A DNA stretch of 64,000 nt from Woeseiaceae bacterium (lineage in GTDB: Bacteria > Pseudomonadota > Gammaproteobacteria > Steroidobacterales > Woeseiaceae): positions 40,286 through 104,285 of the forward strand of contig JASJCH010000008.1 of the NCBI GenBank assembly GCA_030066075.1, read 5' to 3'. Below are positions 15,877 to 25,027 of the stretch, piece after piece. The number at the start of each line of letters is the position of its first letter. Positions within the stretch are counted from its first letter, which is position 1. The position numbers were made by a program, and so were the translations under genes. The notes under the pieces were generated by a model, which was given only the letters and a program-made list of their open reading frames with translations, had not been told where the DNA came from and ran no database searches.

Positions 15877-18800
15877 ATGTTGTCCGAGTACAAGTATCCG
15901 TGCGGCGTCCGCCGCCTGAGTTCATTGGTTCTTGCATTCCTGGCACTGCCGATGGCGGCAGGCACGGCGCTGGCCCAGGAAGACGCAGAAGACGATGAGC
16001 AGATTGAAGAAATCGTCACGGTAGGTTCGCAGATTCGCGGCGCCAATATCCGTGACGCCCTGGCCGTCTCGGTCGTTACCTCCGAGGACATCGAGGACCT
16101 CGGCGTCGATTCGGGCGATGAACTGCTCGAGTTCATGGCCGAGCAGGGTCAGAACTTCCTGAACGAAGCCGAAAATATCAGCGGCGGCGTCAACTCGGCG
16201 CGTGGCGACATTGGCGCCTACAACCTCAGGAATCTCGGCACGGGCAATACCCTCGTTCTGCTCAACGGCCGGCGCATGGTCAACGCGGCCTCTTACCAGA
16301 CCGAACTGGTAGGCGGCAGCTTCGTCCCGGTCAACACGGTCAACTCGCAGACGCTGCCCGTCATGGGCCTCGAGCGCGTTGAAGTTCTCCGTGACGGCGC
16401 ATCGGCCATTTACGGCGCGGACGCCGTGGCCGGCGTCGTCAACTACGTTCTCAAAGACGACTTCGACGGCTTCAGCGTGCGCGCCAGGTACGCGGGCTGG
16501 GAAGGCCTCCCGCGCAACGACTACAAGATCTCGATGGAGTGGGGCACTAACTTCAACGGCGGCGCCACTAACCTGGCCGTGTTCGCAAGCTACTACGACC
16601 GCGACCCGATCAACTCGCAGGACGATAAGTTCTGGTCCGTCTCCGATCATCGCTACCGGATACCCGAGGGCAACGCGTTCGAAGGCAGCACCCGGTTCCG
16701 GCGTGACAGCTCGAATTCCGAGTTCGGCCAGTACGATGCCCGCTCAGGCACAGCCGACATCACCGACGGCAGTGGCGAATTCAATACGTACCCGCTGGAT
16801 AGCGAATTTTGCGAATTCCACCCGGACGATTATCCCGAGATTGCTGCCCTGTACCCGAACGTGTGTTTCGCCGTGGATGGAAACCCTGTTTACCGCCACA
16901 ACCTGAACGCCGATCGAGACCTGCTCTCGGAGCTGCAGCGCACCAACGTTTTTGCGATGCTGACGCACGAATTCGGCAACGGGCTGGAGAGCTTCACTGA
17001 AGTGTCGGCCTATCTCTCGGATACGTACACGCAGCGTCATCGTTCCACGCGCCTGAGCGCCGTCTCCAAGTATCGCATCGCGGCGGACGCCTACTGGAAC
17101 CCGCTGGGTGCGGTCGGCACGACGGCGCGACTGCCGGACAGCATCATCGGCACCGGCGTGCCGGTCGAAGGTCTCGCGATTGATCTCGACAACTTCGGCT
17201 GGGTCGAATCACCCCGCCGCGTGTTCAACGACGGTGAAACCTATCGCGTACTGACCGGACTACGCGGCCAACTGGGTTACTGGGATTGGGAAGGCGCGGT
17301 TCTATGGTCGCGCGCCGAGAAAGAAGACATCACCAAGGACCGTATCTCGAACACGCTGATGCAGGAAGCGCTCAATGACCCGACTCCTGCAGGCTACAAC
17401 GCGTTCAATGGCGGCATCGACACGAACGTCGAGCGCGCCCAAATCGACGTCTATCGCGAGAACGAGACCGAGCTCACTCTGATCGACTTCAAGATGTCGA
17501 ATGCCGAGCTGTTCGATACCTGGGCCGGTCCGGTCGGTTTCCTGGCCGGCGTCGAGTACCGCGAAGAGTCATTTGAAGACGACCGCGATCCGCGCCTCGA
17601 CGGCACGATCCAGTTCGTGGACAACGCCGGCAACGGTTTCCCGATCGTATCCGACGTCATGAACTCGAGCCCGACGCTCGACAGTGAAGGCGACCGCGAC
17701 GTGTTCTCGGCGTTCACCGAGTTCCAGATACCGCTGCACGAAACCCTGGACGTCCAGGTTGCCCTGCGCTACGAGGACTTCTCGGACGTCGGCGACACGA
17801 CGGTCGGCAAGGTGGCGGCAGGCTGGCGCCCGGTCGAGCCGCTGCTGATCCGCGGCTCATGGTCCGAGGCCTATCGCGTGCCGAACCTCGTTACGATCAA
17901 CGAGAGCGGCGTTGCGCGCTCGAACACGGTCGACGACCGGGTGTGCCAGTACGTCGAGCAGTTCGATACGCAAGGTATCCTGGAATGTTCCTACGGCGTC
18001 CAGCGCGCCGCCGGCGGCAGCGCGCTGCTCGTGCCCGAGGAGTCCGAGAATACGTCGATCGGTATCGTCTGGGATATGACGGACAACCTGACGTTCACCC
18101 TCGACTACTGGGAGATCGAGAAGGAAAAAACGATTGGCCTGTTCGGCGAGGAGAACCACACGGCGCTCGAGCTGGTGAACCTGCTGGAGGCCGGAACGGC
18201 AAACTGCCCGACGACCGGCGGCCCCAGCATCGGCAACCCGGCCGTTATTCGTGACGATCCCTGGGATCCTGCCTCGGAAGAGGCAGCGCTCTACGCGCTG
18301 GCCGGAATCTGTAACACGGGCGAAGCCGCCAGGGTCAACGACCTGTACGCGAACCTCGACACCCGCAAGGTCAAGGGCCACGATATCGGCGTCTATTACA
18401 CGACGGACACGCGTATCGGCACGTTCGACTTCCGCTACATCGGTACGCGCCTCGACGAGTACGAGCAGGTGGCCGGCGGCCCGGCAGAAATACTCGTCCA
18501 GGCTGAGAAAGACGGCATCCTGCCTGCCGGGACGGCCATCGGTTTCGCGAATCTCGTGAAGCAGGACGGCAACCAGCGCTGGAAACACTCGGCGCGCCTG
18601 AACTGGCGCTGGGAGAACTGGGGCGCGGCAGTAACCGGTACGAAGCTCAGTGATGCGATCGACACCCGGCCGGGGACCGCCAGCGATGGCTCGCAGTGGA
18701 AGATCGACAGCATGTCCACGTATAACTTCTCGGCCGATTACAGTTTCGAGACCTTCGGCGACACGGCCGCCAGGGTACGCGTGGGTATACTCAACTTCAC

Positions 18801-18906
18801 CGACCAGCGCGCGCCGTTTACGAGCGGCCGCTTCGGCTACAGCTCGGACATGCACCGCGACTGGGGTCGTTCCTGGTACGTGGACCTGCGCCTAGACTTC
18901 TTCTAA
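15877..18906 (+). CDS. TonB-dependent outer-membrane receptor
   Basis: 1009 aa. The signal peptide is MLSEYKYPCGVRRLSSLVLA... to TALA|QEDAEDD. The probable TonB box is IEEIVTVGSQI, about residues 44-54. The plug domain (about 60-180) includes LGTGNTLVLLNGRRMVNAAS and VEVLRDGASAIYGADAVAGV. The remainder is a large 22-strand-type barrel ending in WYVDLRLDFF with a terminal Phe. It resembles the receptors that Xanthomonas/Caulobacter-type bacteria use for peptides and sugars (family knowledge). It is followed by a terminator-like hairpin and then a DASS transporter, so it probably imports the substrate that the transporter and deacylase handle. Confidence 0.94.
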   Translation: MLSEYKYPCGVRRLSSLVLAFLALPMAAGTALAQEDAEDDEQIEEIVTVGSQIRGANIRDALAVSVVTSEDIEDLGVDSGDELLEFMAEQGQNFLNEAENISGGVNSARGDIGAYNLRNLGTGNTLVLLNGRRMVNAASYQTELVGGSFVPVNTVNSQTLPVMGLERVEVLRDGASAIYGADAVAGVVNYVLKDDFDGFSVRARYAGWEGLPRNDYKISMEWGTNFNGGATNLAVFASYYDRDPINSQDDKFWSVSDHRYRIPEGNAFEGSTRFRRDSSNSEFGQYDARSGTADITDGSGEFNTYPLDSEFCEFHPDDYPEIAALYPNVCFAVDGNPVYRHNLNADRDLLSELQRTNVFAMLTHEFGNGLESFTEVSAYLSDTYTQRHRSTRLSAVSKYRIAADAYWNPLGAVGTTARLPDSIIGTGVPVEGLAIDLDNFGWVESPRRVFNDGETYRVLTGLRGQLGYWDWEGAVLWSRAEKEDITKDRISNTLMQEALNDPTPAGYNAFNGGIDTNVERAQIDVYRENETELTLIDFKMSNAELFDTWAGPVGFLAGVEYREESFEDDRDPRLDGTIQFVDNAGNGFPIVSDVMNSSPTLDSEGDRDVFSAFTEFQIPLHETLDVQVALRYEDFSDVGDTTVGKVAAGWRPVEPLLIRGSWSEAYRVPNLVTINESGVARSNTVDDRVCQYVEQFDTQGILECSYGVQRAAGGSALLVPEESENTSIGIVWDMTDNLTFTLDYWEIEKEKTIGLFGEENHTALELVNLLEAGTANCPTTGGPSIGNPAVIRDDPWDPASEEAALYALAGICNTGEAARVNDLYANLDTRKVKGHDIGVYYTTDTRIGTFDFRYIGTRLDEYEQVAGGPAEILVQAEKDGILPAGTAIGFANLVKQDGNQRWKHSARLNWRWENWGAAVTGTKLSDAIDTRPGTASDGSQWKIDSMSTYNFSADYSFETFGDTAARVRVGILNFTDQRAPFTSGRFGYSSDMHRDWGRSWYVDLRLDFF

Positions 18907-20352
18907 TTGGAAGACGCACGGCACCAGAAAATCGGCAGGGCCCTTGGCCCTGCCGTTTTTGTTGCGATGCTCGCCATGGAAGGCTGGCAGCAGGCCATGG
19001 ACCCGCTGGCCTGGCGCGCCGCTGCCGCCGGGCTCTGGATGGCCATCTGGTGGGCGACCGAAGCGGTCCCGGTTCCTGTGACCGCGTTCCTGCCGCTGGT
19101 CATCTTCGAGCCGCTGGGTATCTCGTCACTGCGCGATGCCGCGGCGCCGTACGCCAACCCGATCATTTACCTGTTCCTGGGCGGATTCCTGATGGCGCTG
19201 GCGCTCGAGCGCTGGGACCTGCACCGACGCATCGCGCTGGCGATTCTCGACCGCACCGGCACGGAGGGGCGGCGCCTGATCCTGGGCTTCATGATCGTCT
19301 GCGCGGGGCTCAGCATGTGGATGACGAATACCTCGACCACGATGATGCTGCTGCCGATCGTGCTGTCCGTGGTGTCGGTGATCCGCGAGAACGTCACGGA
19401 CCTGTCGGAGCAGAACCAGTCCGACTTCGAAATCGCGATGCTGCTGGGCCTCGCTTACTCGGCGAGCATCGGCGGGTTGGCCACGCTGATCGGCACGCCG
19501 CCGAACGCGTTCCTGGTCGGCTATCTTGCCGAGAACTACGATATCGAGATCAGCTTCGCGCGCTGGATGGTTGTCGGCATCCCGGTTACGGCCATCATGC
19601 TGCCGGTGGCGTGGTGGGTTCTGACCCGCTTCATGCACCCGGTGAAAGTGCCCGCCAGCGAGGAGGTCAACCGGCACCTGCACGAGCTGCGGGCAGAGCT
19701 CGGGCCGATGACTCCTGCGGAGAAACGCGTCGGCATCCTGTTCGGCCTGGTAATCATTTCGTGGATGCTGCGGCGGCCGCTGACCGAACTGGCCGGGCTC
19801 ACCGGGGTTTCGGACCCGGGCATCGTCATCACGGCCGCCATCCTGCTATTCCTGATCCCGAGCGGCGAGGGGCGCAGGCTCATGAGCTGGGACTACGCGC
19901 TGCGCCTGCCGTGGGGCGTGCTGGTGCTGATGGGCGGCGGCCTGAGCCTTGCGGCGGCCGTGTCTAACTCGGGGCTCGCACTCTGGTTGGGCGAGAGCCT
20001 CGCACCGCTCAACGCGCTCGGCCTGGCCGTGCTCGTCGTTGCGGCGGTGGCGTTGGTTATTTTCCTGACCGAGCTCACGAGCAACCTGGCGACGACAGCG
20101 ACGCTACTGCCGGTCATGGGCGCCATTGCTGTGCAGGCGGGCCTGCCGCCGCTTTACCTGACCGTGCCCATCACGATCGCCGCGAGCTGCGCCTTCATGC
20201 TGCCCGTAGCGACGCCACCAAACGCCATCATATTTGCGACGGGTCGCATAACGATCCCGCAAATGGTCCGTGCCGGCTTCGTTCTCAACATCATAGGTAT
20301 CGTCATTGTCACTCTTGTCGCTCTCTACCTGGCGCCGAATGCGCTGGTCTAG
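18907..20352 (+). CDS. DASS/SLC13 family anion:sodium symporter
   Basis: Inner-membrane carrier of 481 aa. WMAIWWATEAVPVPVTAFLP is the conserved early DASS segment. MWMTNTSTTMMLLPIVLSVV and ELTSNLATTATLLPVMG are the two SNT motifs, and GTPPNAFLVGYL the first clamshell signature. The TTG at 18907, directly after the receptor stop, is preferred over the ATG at 18967. The intervening KIGRALGPAVFVAML encodes the normal first helix of the family. That same DNA forms a strong terminator hairpin. Substrates of the family are di- and tricarboxylates; an acidic N-acyl amino acid is plausible here. Confidence 0.88.
   Translation: MEDARHQKIGRALGPAVFVAMLAMEGWQQAMDPLAWRAAAAGLWMAIWWATEAVPVPVTAFLPLVIFEPLGISSLRDAAAPYANPIIYLFLGGFLMALALERWDLHRRIALAILDRTGTEGRRLILGFMIVCAGLSMWMTNTSTTMMLLPIVLSVVSVIRENVTDLSEQNQSDFEIAMLLGLAYSASIGGLATLIGTPPNAFLVGYLAENYDIEISFARWMVVGIPVTAIMLPVAWWVLTRFMHPVKVPASEEVNRHLHELRAELGPMTPAEKRVGILFGLVIISWMLRRPLTELAGLTGVSDPGIVITAAILLFLIPSGEGRRLMSWDYALRLPWGVLVLMGGGLSLAAAVSNSGLALWLGESLAPLNALGLAVLVVAAVALVIFLTELTSNLATTATLLPVMGAIAVQAGLPPLYLTVPITIAASCAFMLPVATPPNAIIFATGRITIPQMVRAGFVLNIIGIVIVTLVALYLAPNALV
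18933..18960 (+). terminator. Intrinsic terminator hairpin inside the DASS 5' coding region
   Basis: CGGCAGGGCC and GGCCCTGCCG form a perfect 10-bp stem with loop CTT, followed directly by TTTTT. It lies 26 bp after the receptor stop and encodes GRALGPAVF of the transporter. It would lower transporter and deacylase mRNA relative to receptor mRNA. Confidence 0.75.
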
Positions 20353-21928
20353 CATCCTGTTCGCCCTGCTCCTCGGCGCCTGTGCCCGGCAGGAGCCCTT
20401 CGACGCGCTGCTGGTCGGCGGCGAGGTTTACACGGGCGACGACACGCCACCGGTTGTCGCTGACGTGGCCATCCGGGGCGACCGCATTGTCGCGGTTGGC
20501 CAGCTCGACGGGCATCCGGCGACACTGCAGCTCGACGTCAGCGGGCTGGCCGTGGCGCCGGGGTTCATCGACATCCACAGCCACGCGATCCGTGACAACC
20601 CGGACCGCAGCGGCATCTACATCTGGCCCGATGCCGAGAACCTGATCCGCCAGGGCGTCACGACCGTAATCGGCGGTCCTGACGGGGGCTCGCCGCTGCC
20701 GCTCGAGGCCGACTTCCGGCGCCTCGAAGCCGAGCCCGCTGCCGTGAACTTCGGTTCCTTCGTGGGCCACGGCTCGGTTCGCGGGAAGGTCATCGGCTAC
20801 GACGATCGGCCAGCGACCGAGGAAGAACTCGAGGCGATGCGGGCGGAAGTTCGTGAAGCCATGGAGAGCGGGGCGTTCGGACTGTCATCGGGGTTGTTAT
20901 ATGCCCCGGGCAGCTTCGCGCCGGCCGAGGAGGTGATCGAGCTGGCGAAGGTCGTGAAGCCCTACGGCGGCATCTACATCAGCCACATGCGCAACGAGGC
21001 GCTCGGGCTGCTCGAATCGGTCGAAGAGACCATCCGCATCGGCGAAGAGGCCGGCATACCGTCGCAGTTGACGCACCACAAGGCGATGGGCCAGCCCATG
21101 TGGGGGCGCTCCCGCGAGTCGCTGGCGCTGGTTGACGCGGCCAACGAACGCGGCGTCGACGTCACCATCGACCAGTACCCGTACCCGGCGTCGTCCACGG
21201 GACTGCGGGCCGTCTTTCCGCGCTGGAGTCTCGACGGCGGCGGTCCGGCCTTGCGCGCGCGGCTCGACGATCCCGAACAGCGGGCGCGAGTGAAAGAGGG
21301 CATCGTCTACGCACTGATCAACGAGCGCGGCGGCAACGATGCCTCGCGCGTGCACCTGGCGCAGTGCAGCTGGGATCCGTCGCTGAATGGCCTGAATCTC
21401 GAGGACGTGCTGCGGCAGCTCGAGATGGACGTCACGATCGAGAACGCCGCCGAACTGATCATGGACTTCGAGTATGCGGGCGGCTGCCAGTGCGTGTATC
21501 ACGCAATGTCGATGGAGGATGTCGATCGCATCATGGTGCACCCGAAAACGATGATCGCGTCCGATGGCGGCGTCATGGCGCCCGGCGACAACAGCCCGCA
21601 CCCGCGCAACTACGGATCGTTCGCGCGCGTCCTGGGCGTGTTCGTTCGCGAACGGGAGCTGCTGCCGTTATCCACGGCCATCCACAAGATGACGATGATG
21701 CCCGCGGACCGCATCAGTCTCGCCAATCGGGGGCGCGTCGCGGTCGGCGCCGTCGCCGATATCGTCGTCTTCGACCCGGCAGAGATCATCGACACGGCGA
21801 CCTTCGAGGAGCCGCACCAGTATGCACTGGGCGTGCACCACGTGTTCGTCAACGGCGAACCGGTATTGCTTGGCAAGGAAATGACCGGCAAACGGCCGGG
21901 CAGGGTGCTGCGCGCGACGGACATGTAG
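20339..21928 (+). CDS. N-acyl-D-amino-acid deacylase family lipoprotein (D-aminoacylase-like)
   Basis: Amidohydrolase of 529 aa releasing D-amino acids from N-acyl forms (family role). MRWSSILFALLLGACARQEP has a lipobox, so it is membrane-anchored in the periplasm. Metal and substrate residues: PGFIDIHSHAIRD (HxH), GGIYISHMRNEALG, IPSQLTHHKAMGQP and MIASDGGVMAPGDNSPHPRN (Asp). The usual 'GNCG' after 'GVTTV' is replaced by GGPDGGS, so the bridging Cys is missing. The ATG at 20339 overlaps the transporter's end by 14 bp; the earlier in-frame start lies inside that gene. It supplies substrate for the DadA-like enzyme encoded nearby. Confidence 0.87.
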   Translation: MRWSSILFALLLGACARQEPFDALLVGGEVYTGDDTPPVVADVAIRGDRIVAVGQLDGHPATLQLDVSGLAVAPGFIDIHSHAIRDNPDRSGIYIWPDAENLIRQGVTTVIGGPDGGSPLPLEADFRRLEAEPAAVNFGSFVGHGSVRGKVIGYDDRPATEEELEAMRAEVREAMESGAFGLSSGLLYAPGSFAPAEEVIELAKVVKPYGGIYISHMRNEALGLLESVEETIRIGEEAGIPSQLTHHKAMGQPMWGRSRESLALVDAANERGVDVTIDQYPYPASSTGLRAVFPRWSLDGGGPALRARLDDPEQRARVKEGIVYALINERGGNDASRVHLAQCSWDPSLNGLNLEDVLRQLEMDVTIENAAELIMDFEYAGGCQCVYHAMSMEDVDRIMVHPKTMIASDGGVMAPGDNSPHPRNYGSFARVLGVFVRERELLPLSTAIHKMTMMPADRISLANRGRVAVGAVADIVVFDPAEIIDTATFEEPHQYALGVHHVFVNGEPVLLGKEMTGKRPGRVLRATDM

Positions 21929-21970
21929 GAGCGGCCCATGGCCGCGATCGCGCCCATGGGGCGCTCCTAC
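21925..21970. repeat. REP-like palindrome between convergent genes
   Basis: GTAGGAGCGGCCCATGG on one side and CCCATGGGGCGCTCCTAC on the other form a long imperfect inverted repeat around CCGCGATCGCG. The GTAGGAGCGGC head is typical of gammaproteobacterial repetitive extragenic palindromes. The arms contain the TAG stop codons of both flanking genes. No second copy was seen in the window. Confidence 0.75.
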
Positions 21971-23121
21971 GGCGCCTCGAGCATCGTGCGCATCATCTCC
22001 TCGGCGAACACGGGCGTGTGTTCGATGATCGCCGATCGATCCACTTCGTCGCCCATCTCGTAGGTGATCGCAGGAATCCCATAGCGTTTGAAGAAATAAT
22101 TCTTGACGTTGCCTTGCCCCGATGGGGGGCGCGGGTCGTGCTTGAACTCGAAGTTATCGATGCGTTCGTCGACGCTGTCGAGCCATCTGCTCGAGAATCG
22201 TCGCGGCCTCGCGTCGTCGTCCGGCGTCTGGGTGTAGAAGATCATCGTCGGCCACATTTTCGTGGCGTGAAAGTCGAGAACCAGGCGCGGCGCAACGTCC
22301 CGGGCTTCCAGGTCCTCGAGCAGCGCGGCGACGGCCTGGGTTTCCGGCTGAGTGAACGGTCCCCAGTCGCGGTTGAGATCGGTCAGACCGGCATTGTGCC
22401 GCGCGTGCCCGAGCGCCACGCCATCGGGGTTGATGAGCGGCAGAATCACCAGCATGTAGCGCTCGCGGAACTCACGCGCGAGATCGGAGTTGCCCATGAC
22501 GACATCGACGAACGTGCGCATCGCGATCGCGCCCGGCACCTCGACCGGGTGCTGGCGTCCGAGCAGCAGCACGGCTTCGCGCTTGTCCCGGGTACTGGCC
22601 AGGTGGATAGGCCGGCCCAGCACGCTTTCGCCGATAATCTCGGTCTCCAGCTCGAAGTGCCCGTCGAGCTGCACGAGCCAGTCGTCGTAGTAGCGCGACG
22701 TCAGCAATTCCTGCGCGGACACCCAGAGCCCGGTCTCGTCCACGTCGAGGGTCAGCGTCATGGACTTGCCGACTTCGCTGCGCTCGACGCCGTATTCGGG
22801 CGCCCGGATCCAGTTGCGGCCGTCGGTGCTCAGCTTGGGCCAGAAGCGCGCGTAGGAGTCCGGGAACTGCAACTTGATCTTCACCTCGCGGGGGCCGTCA
22901 GTAGCAACGCGAAACGAAAACCAGGCGAACGCATCACTGACGCGGTAGTCTTCCGCCCGGAAAGTGAGCTCGACGACCTCGTCGGCGCTAAACTCGCAAT
23001 GATCGAGTCGGCCACCCTCGAAATGTGCGTCGATGGCCACTGAGCCGTTTTCACACGAGGGGTGAGCCAGCGCGAGCGCCGGCAAAGTCATGATGACAAT
23101 AAGAACGAAGCGACAGGTCAT
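21967..23121 (-). CDS. Periplasmic M14 family zinc carboxypeptidase
   Basis: 384 aa with signal MTCRFVLIVIMTLPALALAH. An N-terminal beta domain of about 125 residues (as in CCP-type M14 enzymes) precedes the peptidase. Zinc and substrate residues: LLGRQHPVEVPG (HxxE), INPDGVALGHARHN (NPDG), LTDLNRDWGPF, LVLDFHATKM (third zinc His) and AITYEMGDEVD (catalytic Glu). The domain order matches cytosolic carboxypeptidase-like proteins, which trim C-terminal amino acids from peptides. The ATG at 23121 is 3 bp from the divergent hydrolase start. The stop codon is provided by the REP element. Confidence 0.88.
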   Translation of the reverse strand: MTCRFVLIVIMTLPALALAHPSCENGSVAIDAHFEGGRLDHCEFSADEVVELTFRAEDYRVSDAFAWFSFRVATDGPREVKIKLQFPDSYARFWPKLSTDGRNWIRAPEYGVERSEVGKSMTLTLDVDETGLWVSAQELLTSRYYDDWLVQLDGHFELETEIIGESVLGRPIHLASTRDKREAVLLLGRQHPVEVPGAIAMRTFVDVVMGNSDLAREFRERYMLVILPLINPDGVALGHARHNAGLTDLNRDWGPFTQPETQAVAALLEDLEARDVAPRLVLDFHATKMWPTMIFYTQTPDDDARPRRFSSRWLDSVDERIDNFEFKHDPRPPSGQGNVKNYFFKRYGIPAITYEMGDEVDRSAIIEHTPVFAEEMMRTMLEAP

Positions 23122-23124
23122 GCG

Positions 23125-24960
23125 ATGAAGTCTACTGGTAACCGATTGCTGTGGGTACTGCTGGCCGTGCTGGTGTTGTCGAGCTGGGGCGCATCGCTCG
23201 TCCAGACGTCGTTCGGTGACATCCGGGTGCACTCGATCAAGATGCCGGCCCACAACGGCCAGTGGGTCGTCGCCGACCTGTATCGGCCGCTGGCGGCGAC
23301 CCGTGACGCGCCGGTGCCGCTGGTCTTCGTCGTGCCCGGCTTCCAGCGCGGCAAGGAGGCGCTGTCGAACGTGGCGATCGAGCTTGCGCGGCGCAACATG
23401 GTTGCGATCCTCATCGATCCCTACGCGCAGGGCGGCTCGAGCGCTTCGCTGAGCCGCATCGCCGCGACGACCGAGGGATACGGCATGTTTGCCCTCGTCG
23501 ACTACGTGGCGAGCACGCCCAATCTCAACTACGTCGACCGCACGCGCATCGGGGCAACCGGACACTCCGCCGGCGGTAATGCGGCAATCCGCGGCGCCAA
23601 TTACTTCGGTCGTGAGGCGCAGCGCACCGGCGAGCCCAGCAAGCTGCACTCGGTGTTCGTGTCCGGCTACGTGCTCACGCTGCGCGACGACGTCCTCGAG
23701 GACGTCCGCTCGAACATCGGCGTCAGCTATGCCTATTACGACGAGGGGGCGTACCGCAACGAGCTGAAAAACGGCGACATGCGCATCGCCCCGGAGGCGC
23801 TGCGCGTCGTCAACCTCGGGCGGGACCCGTCCCTGCCCCCGGTCGAGGAGGTCGAGCTGGGTCGTTATTACGGCGACCTCGAGGATCGCTCGTTCCGGGT
23901 AGTGCACAACGAGCGCATCCTGCACCCGTTCCAGCCCTACATGGTCGAGGCGATGGCCAACCAGGTCGAGTACTTCGAGCACGTGTTCGGCGTCGACAGC
24001 GGGCTGTCGAGCACCGACCAGGTGTGGTACTGGAAAGAGCTGCTCAGTCTCGTGTCGCTCGTGTCGGCCGTCACGCTGCTGATTCCGCTCGGGCGGGCCC
24101 TCCTGAGGCTGCCCCTGTTCGCGTCACTGGTCCACCCGGTGCCGCCGCCATTGCCGCGGCCGGCCGGCCGCGGCAGGGTGCTGTTCTGGTCGTTCTTCAC
24201 CATCGGGGCGCTGATCGCGTGTTTCTCCTATATCCCGATGGCCGAGCTGTCGCAGGTGTTATTCGTAAAAGCCTCCAATCGCGAGATCACCTGGTTCTTT
24301 CCGCAGCGCATGAACAACGCCGTGATGATGTGGGCGGTTCTGAACGGGCTGGTCGGTTACCTCATGTTCTGGATTTCATGGCGCTTCCACGGGCGGCGGC
24401 ACGGCGTGACGCCGGACATGTGGGGCGCGCGGGTCAGCCGTAATGAGCTGTTACGGACATTCCTGCTCGCGCTGACCCTGTTCGCCATTTATTACCTGCT
24501 CCTCTTTGCGCTCTACTGGCTGTTCCACGCCGATTACCGTTTCCTGTTCATGGGCGTGCGGCCGTTTCGGCCGGTCGAGCTCATGCTGCTGTTCGTCTAT
24601 GCGCCGTTCTTCTTCCTGTTCTTCCTGTCCAATTCGCTGCGGGTCAACGGCGCCATGCGTACCGCAGGTCAGCCCGAGTGGCTGAGTATGCTGCTCGGCG
24701 GCATCGCCAACTCGCTCGGACTATTGCTGATCGTCGTCGTGCAATACGTAACGTTCTGGTGGACGGGAACGGTGTACTGGACCGACGGCTGGCTCTACGT
24801 GAACCTGTTGTTCGCCGTTGTGCCGATGATGTTCGTGCTGCCGTACTTCAACCGCTTTTTCTTCCGCATGACCGGCAGGATCTACCTGGGCCCGATGGTG
24901 ACCTGCCTGGTCTTCATCATGATCCTGCTCACGAATACGGTCGTGTACCTGCCGCTCTAG
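23125..24960 (+). CDS. Membrane-anchored alpha/beta hydrolase with polytopic C-terminus
   Basis: 611 aa. One N-terminal anchor (LLWVLLAVLVLSSWGASLV) is followed by an alpha/beta hydrolase domain. The nucleophile elbow GATGHSAGGNAAIRG has Ser148, and LVFVVPGFQRGKEALS forms the oxyanion region. After about residue 305 come roughly eight hydrophobic helices (for example LLSLVSLVSAVTLLIPLGRA, YLMFWISWRF, FLFFLSNSL). The ATG at 23125 is the only start that gives the anchor; an upstream in-frame start at 23062 is inside the M14 gene. The function is unknown; esterase or peptidase action at the periplasmic face is an inference. Confidence 0.8.
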   Translation: MKSTGNRLLWVLLAVLVLSSWGASLVQTSFGDIRVHSIKMPAHNGQWVVADLYRPLAATRDAPVPLVFVVPGFQRGKEALSNVAIELARRNMVAILIDPYAQGGSSASLSRIAATTEGYGMFALVDYVASTPNLNYVDRTRIGATGHSAGGNAAIRGANYFGREAQRTGEPSKLHSVFVSGYVLTLRDDVLEDVRSNIGVSYAYYDEGAYRNELKNGDMRIAPEALRVVNLGRDPSLPPVEEVELGRYYGDLEDRSFRVVHNERILHPFQPYMVEAMANQVEYFEHVFGVDSGLSSTDQVWYWKELLSLVSLVSAVTLLIPLGRALLRLPLFASLVHPVPPPLPRPAGRGRVLFWSFFTIGALIACFSYIPMAELSQVLFVKASNREITWFFPQRMNNAVMMWAVLNGLVGYLMFWISWRFHGRRHGVTPDMWGARVSRNELLRTFLLALTLFAIYYLLLFALYWLFHADYRFLFMGVRPFRPVELMLLFVYAPFFFLFFLSNSLRVNGAMRTAGQPEWLSMLLGGIANSLGLLLIVVVQYVTFWWTGTVYWTDGWLYVNLLFAVVPMMFVLPYFNRFFFRMTGRIYLGPMVTCLVFIMILLTNTVVYLPL

Positions 24961-25027
24961 GACGTGCGCGGGCGCGCCCTCAGCCGCGCATGCCCTGCGA
25001 TGGCTCAGAGGAACACCCGTTCGACAA

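Noticed and set aside
18967..18978. ATG at 18967 or 18976 as start of the DASS gene
   Set aside because: It would remove part of the first membrane helix conserved in the family; the TTG at 18907 is preferred, but RNA data could change this.
21364..23043. 559-aa open frame on the plus strand
   Set aside because: Antisense or out of frame to the deacylase and M14 genes, which have clear motifs; typical shadow in GC-rich DNA.
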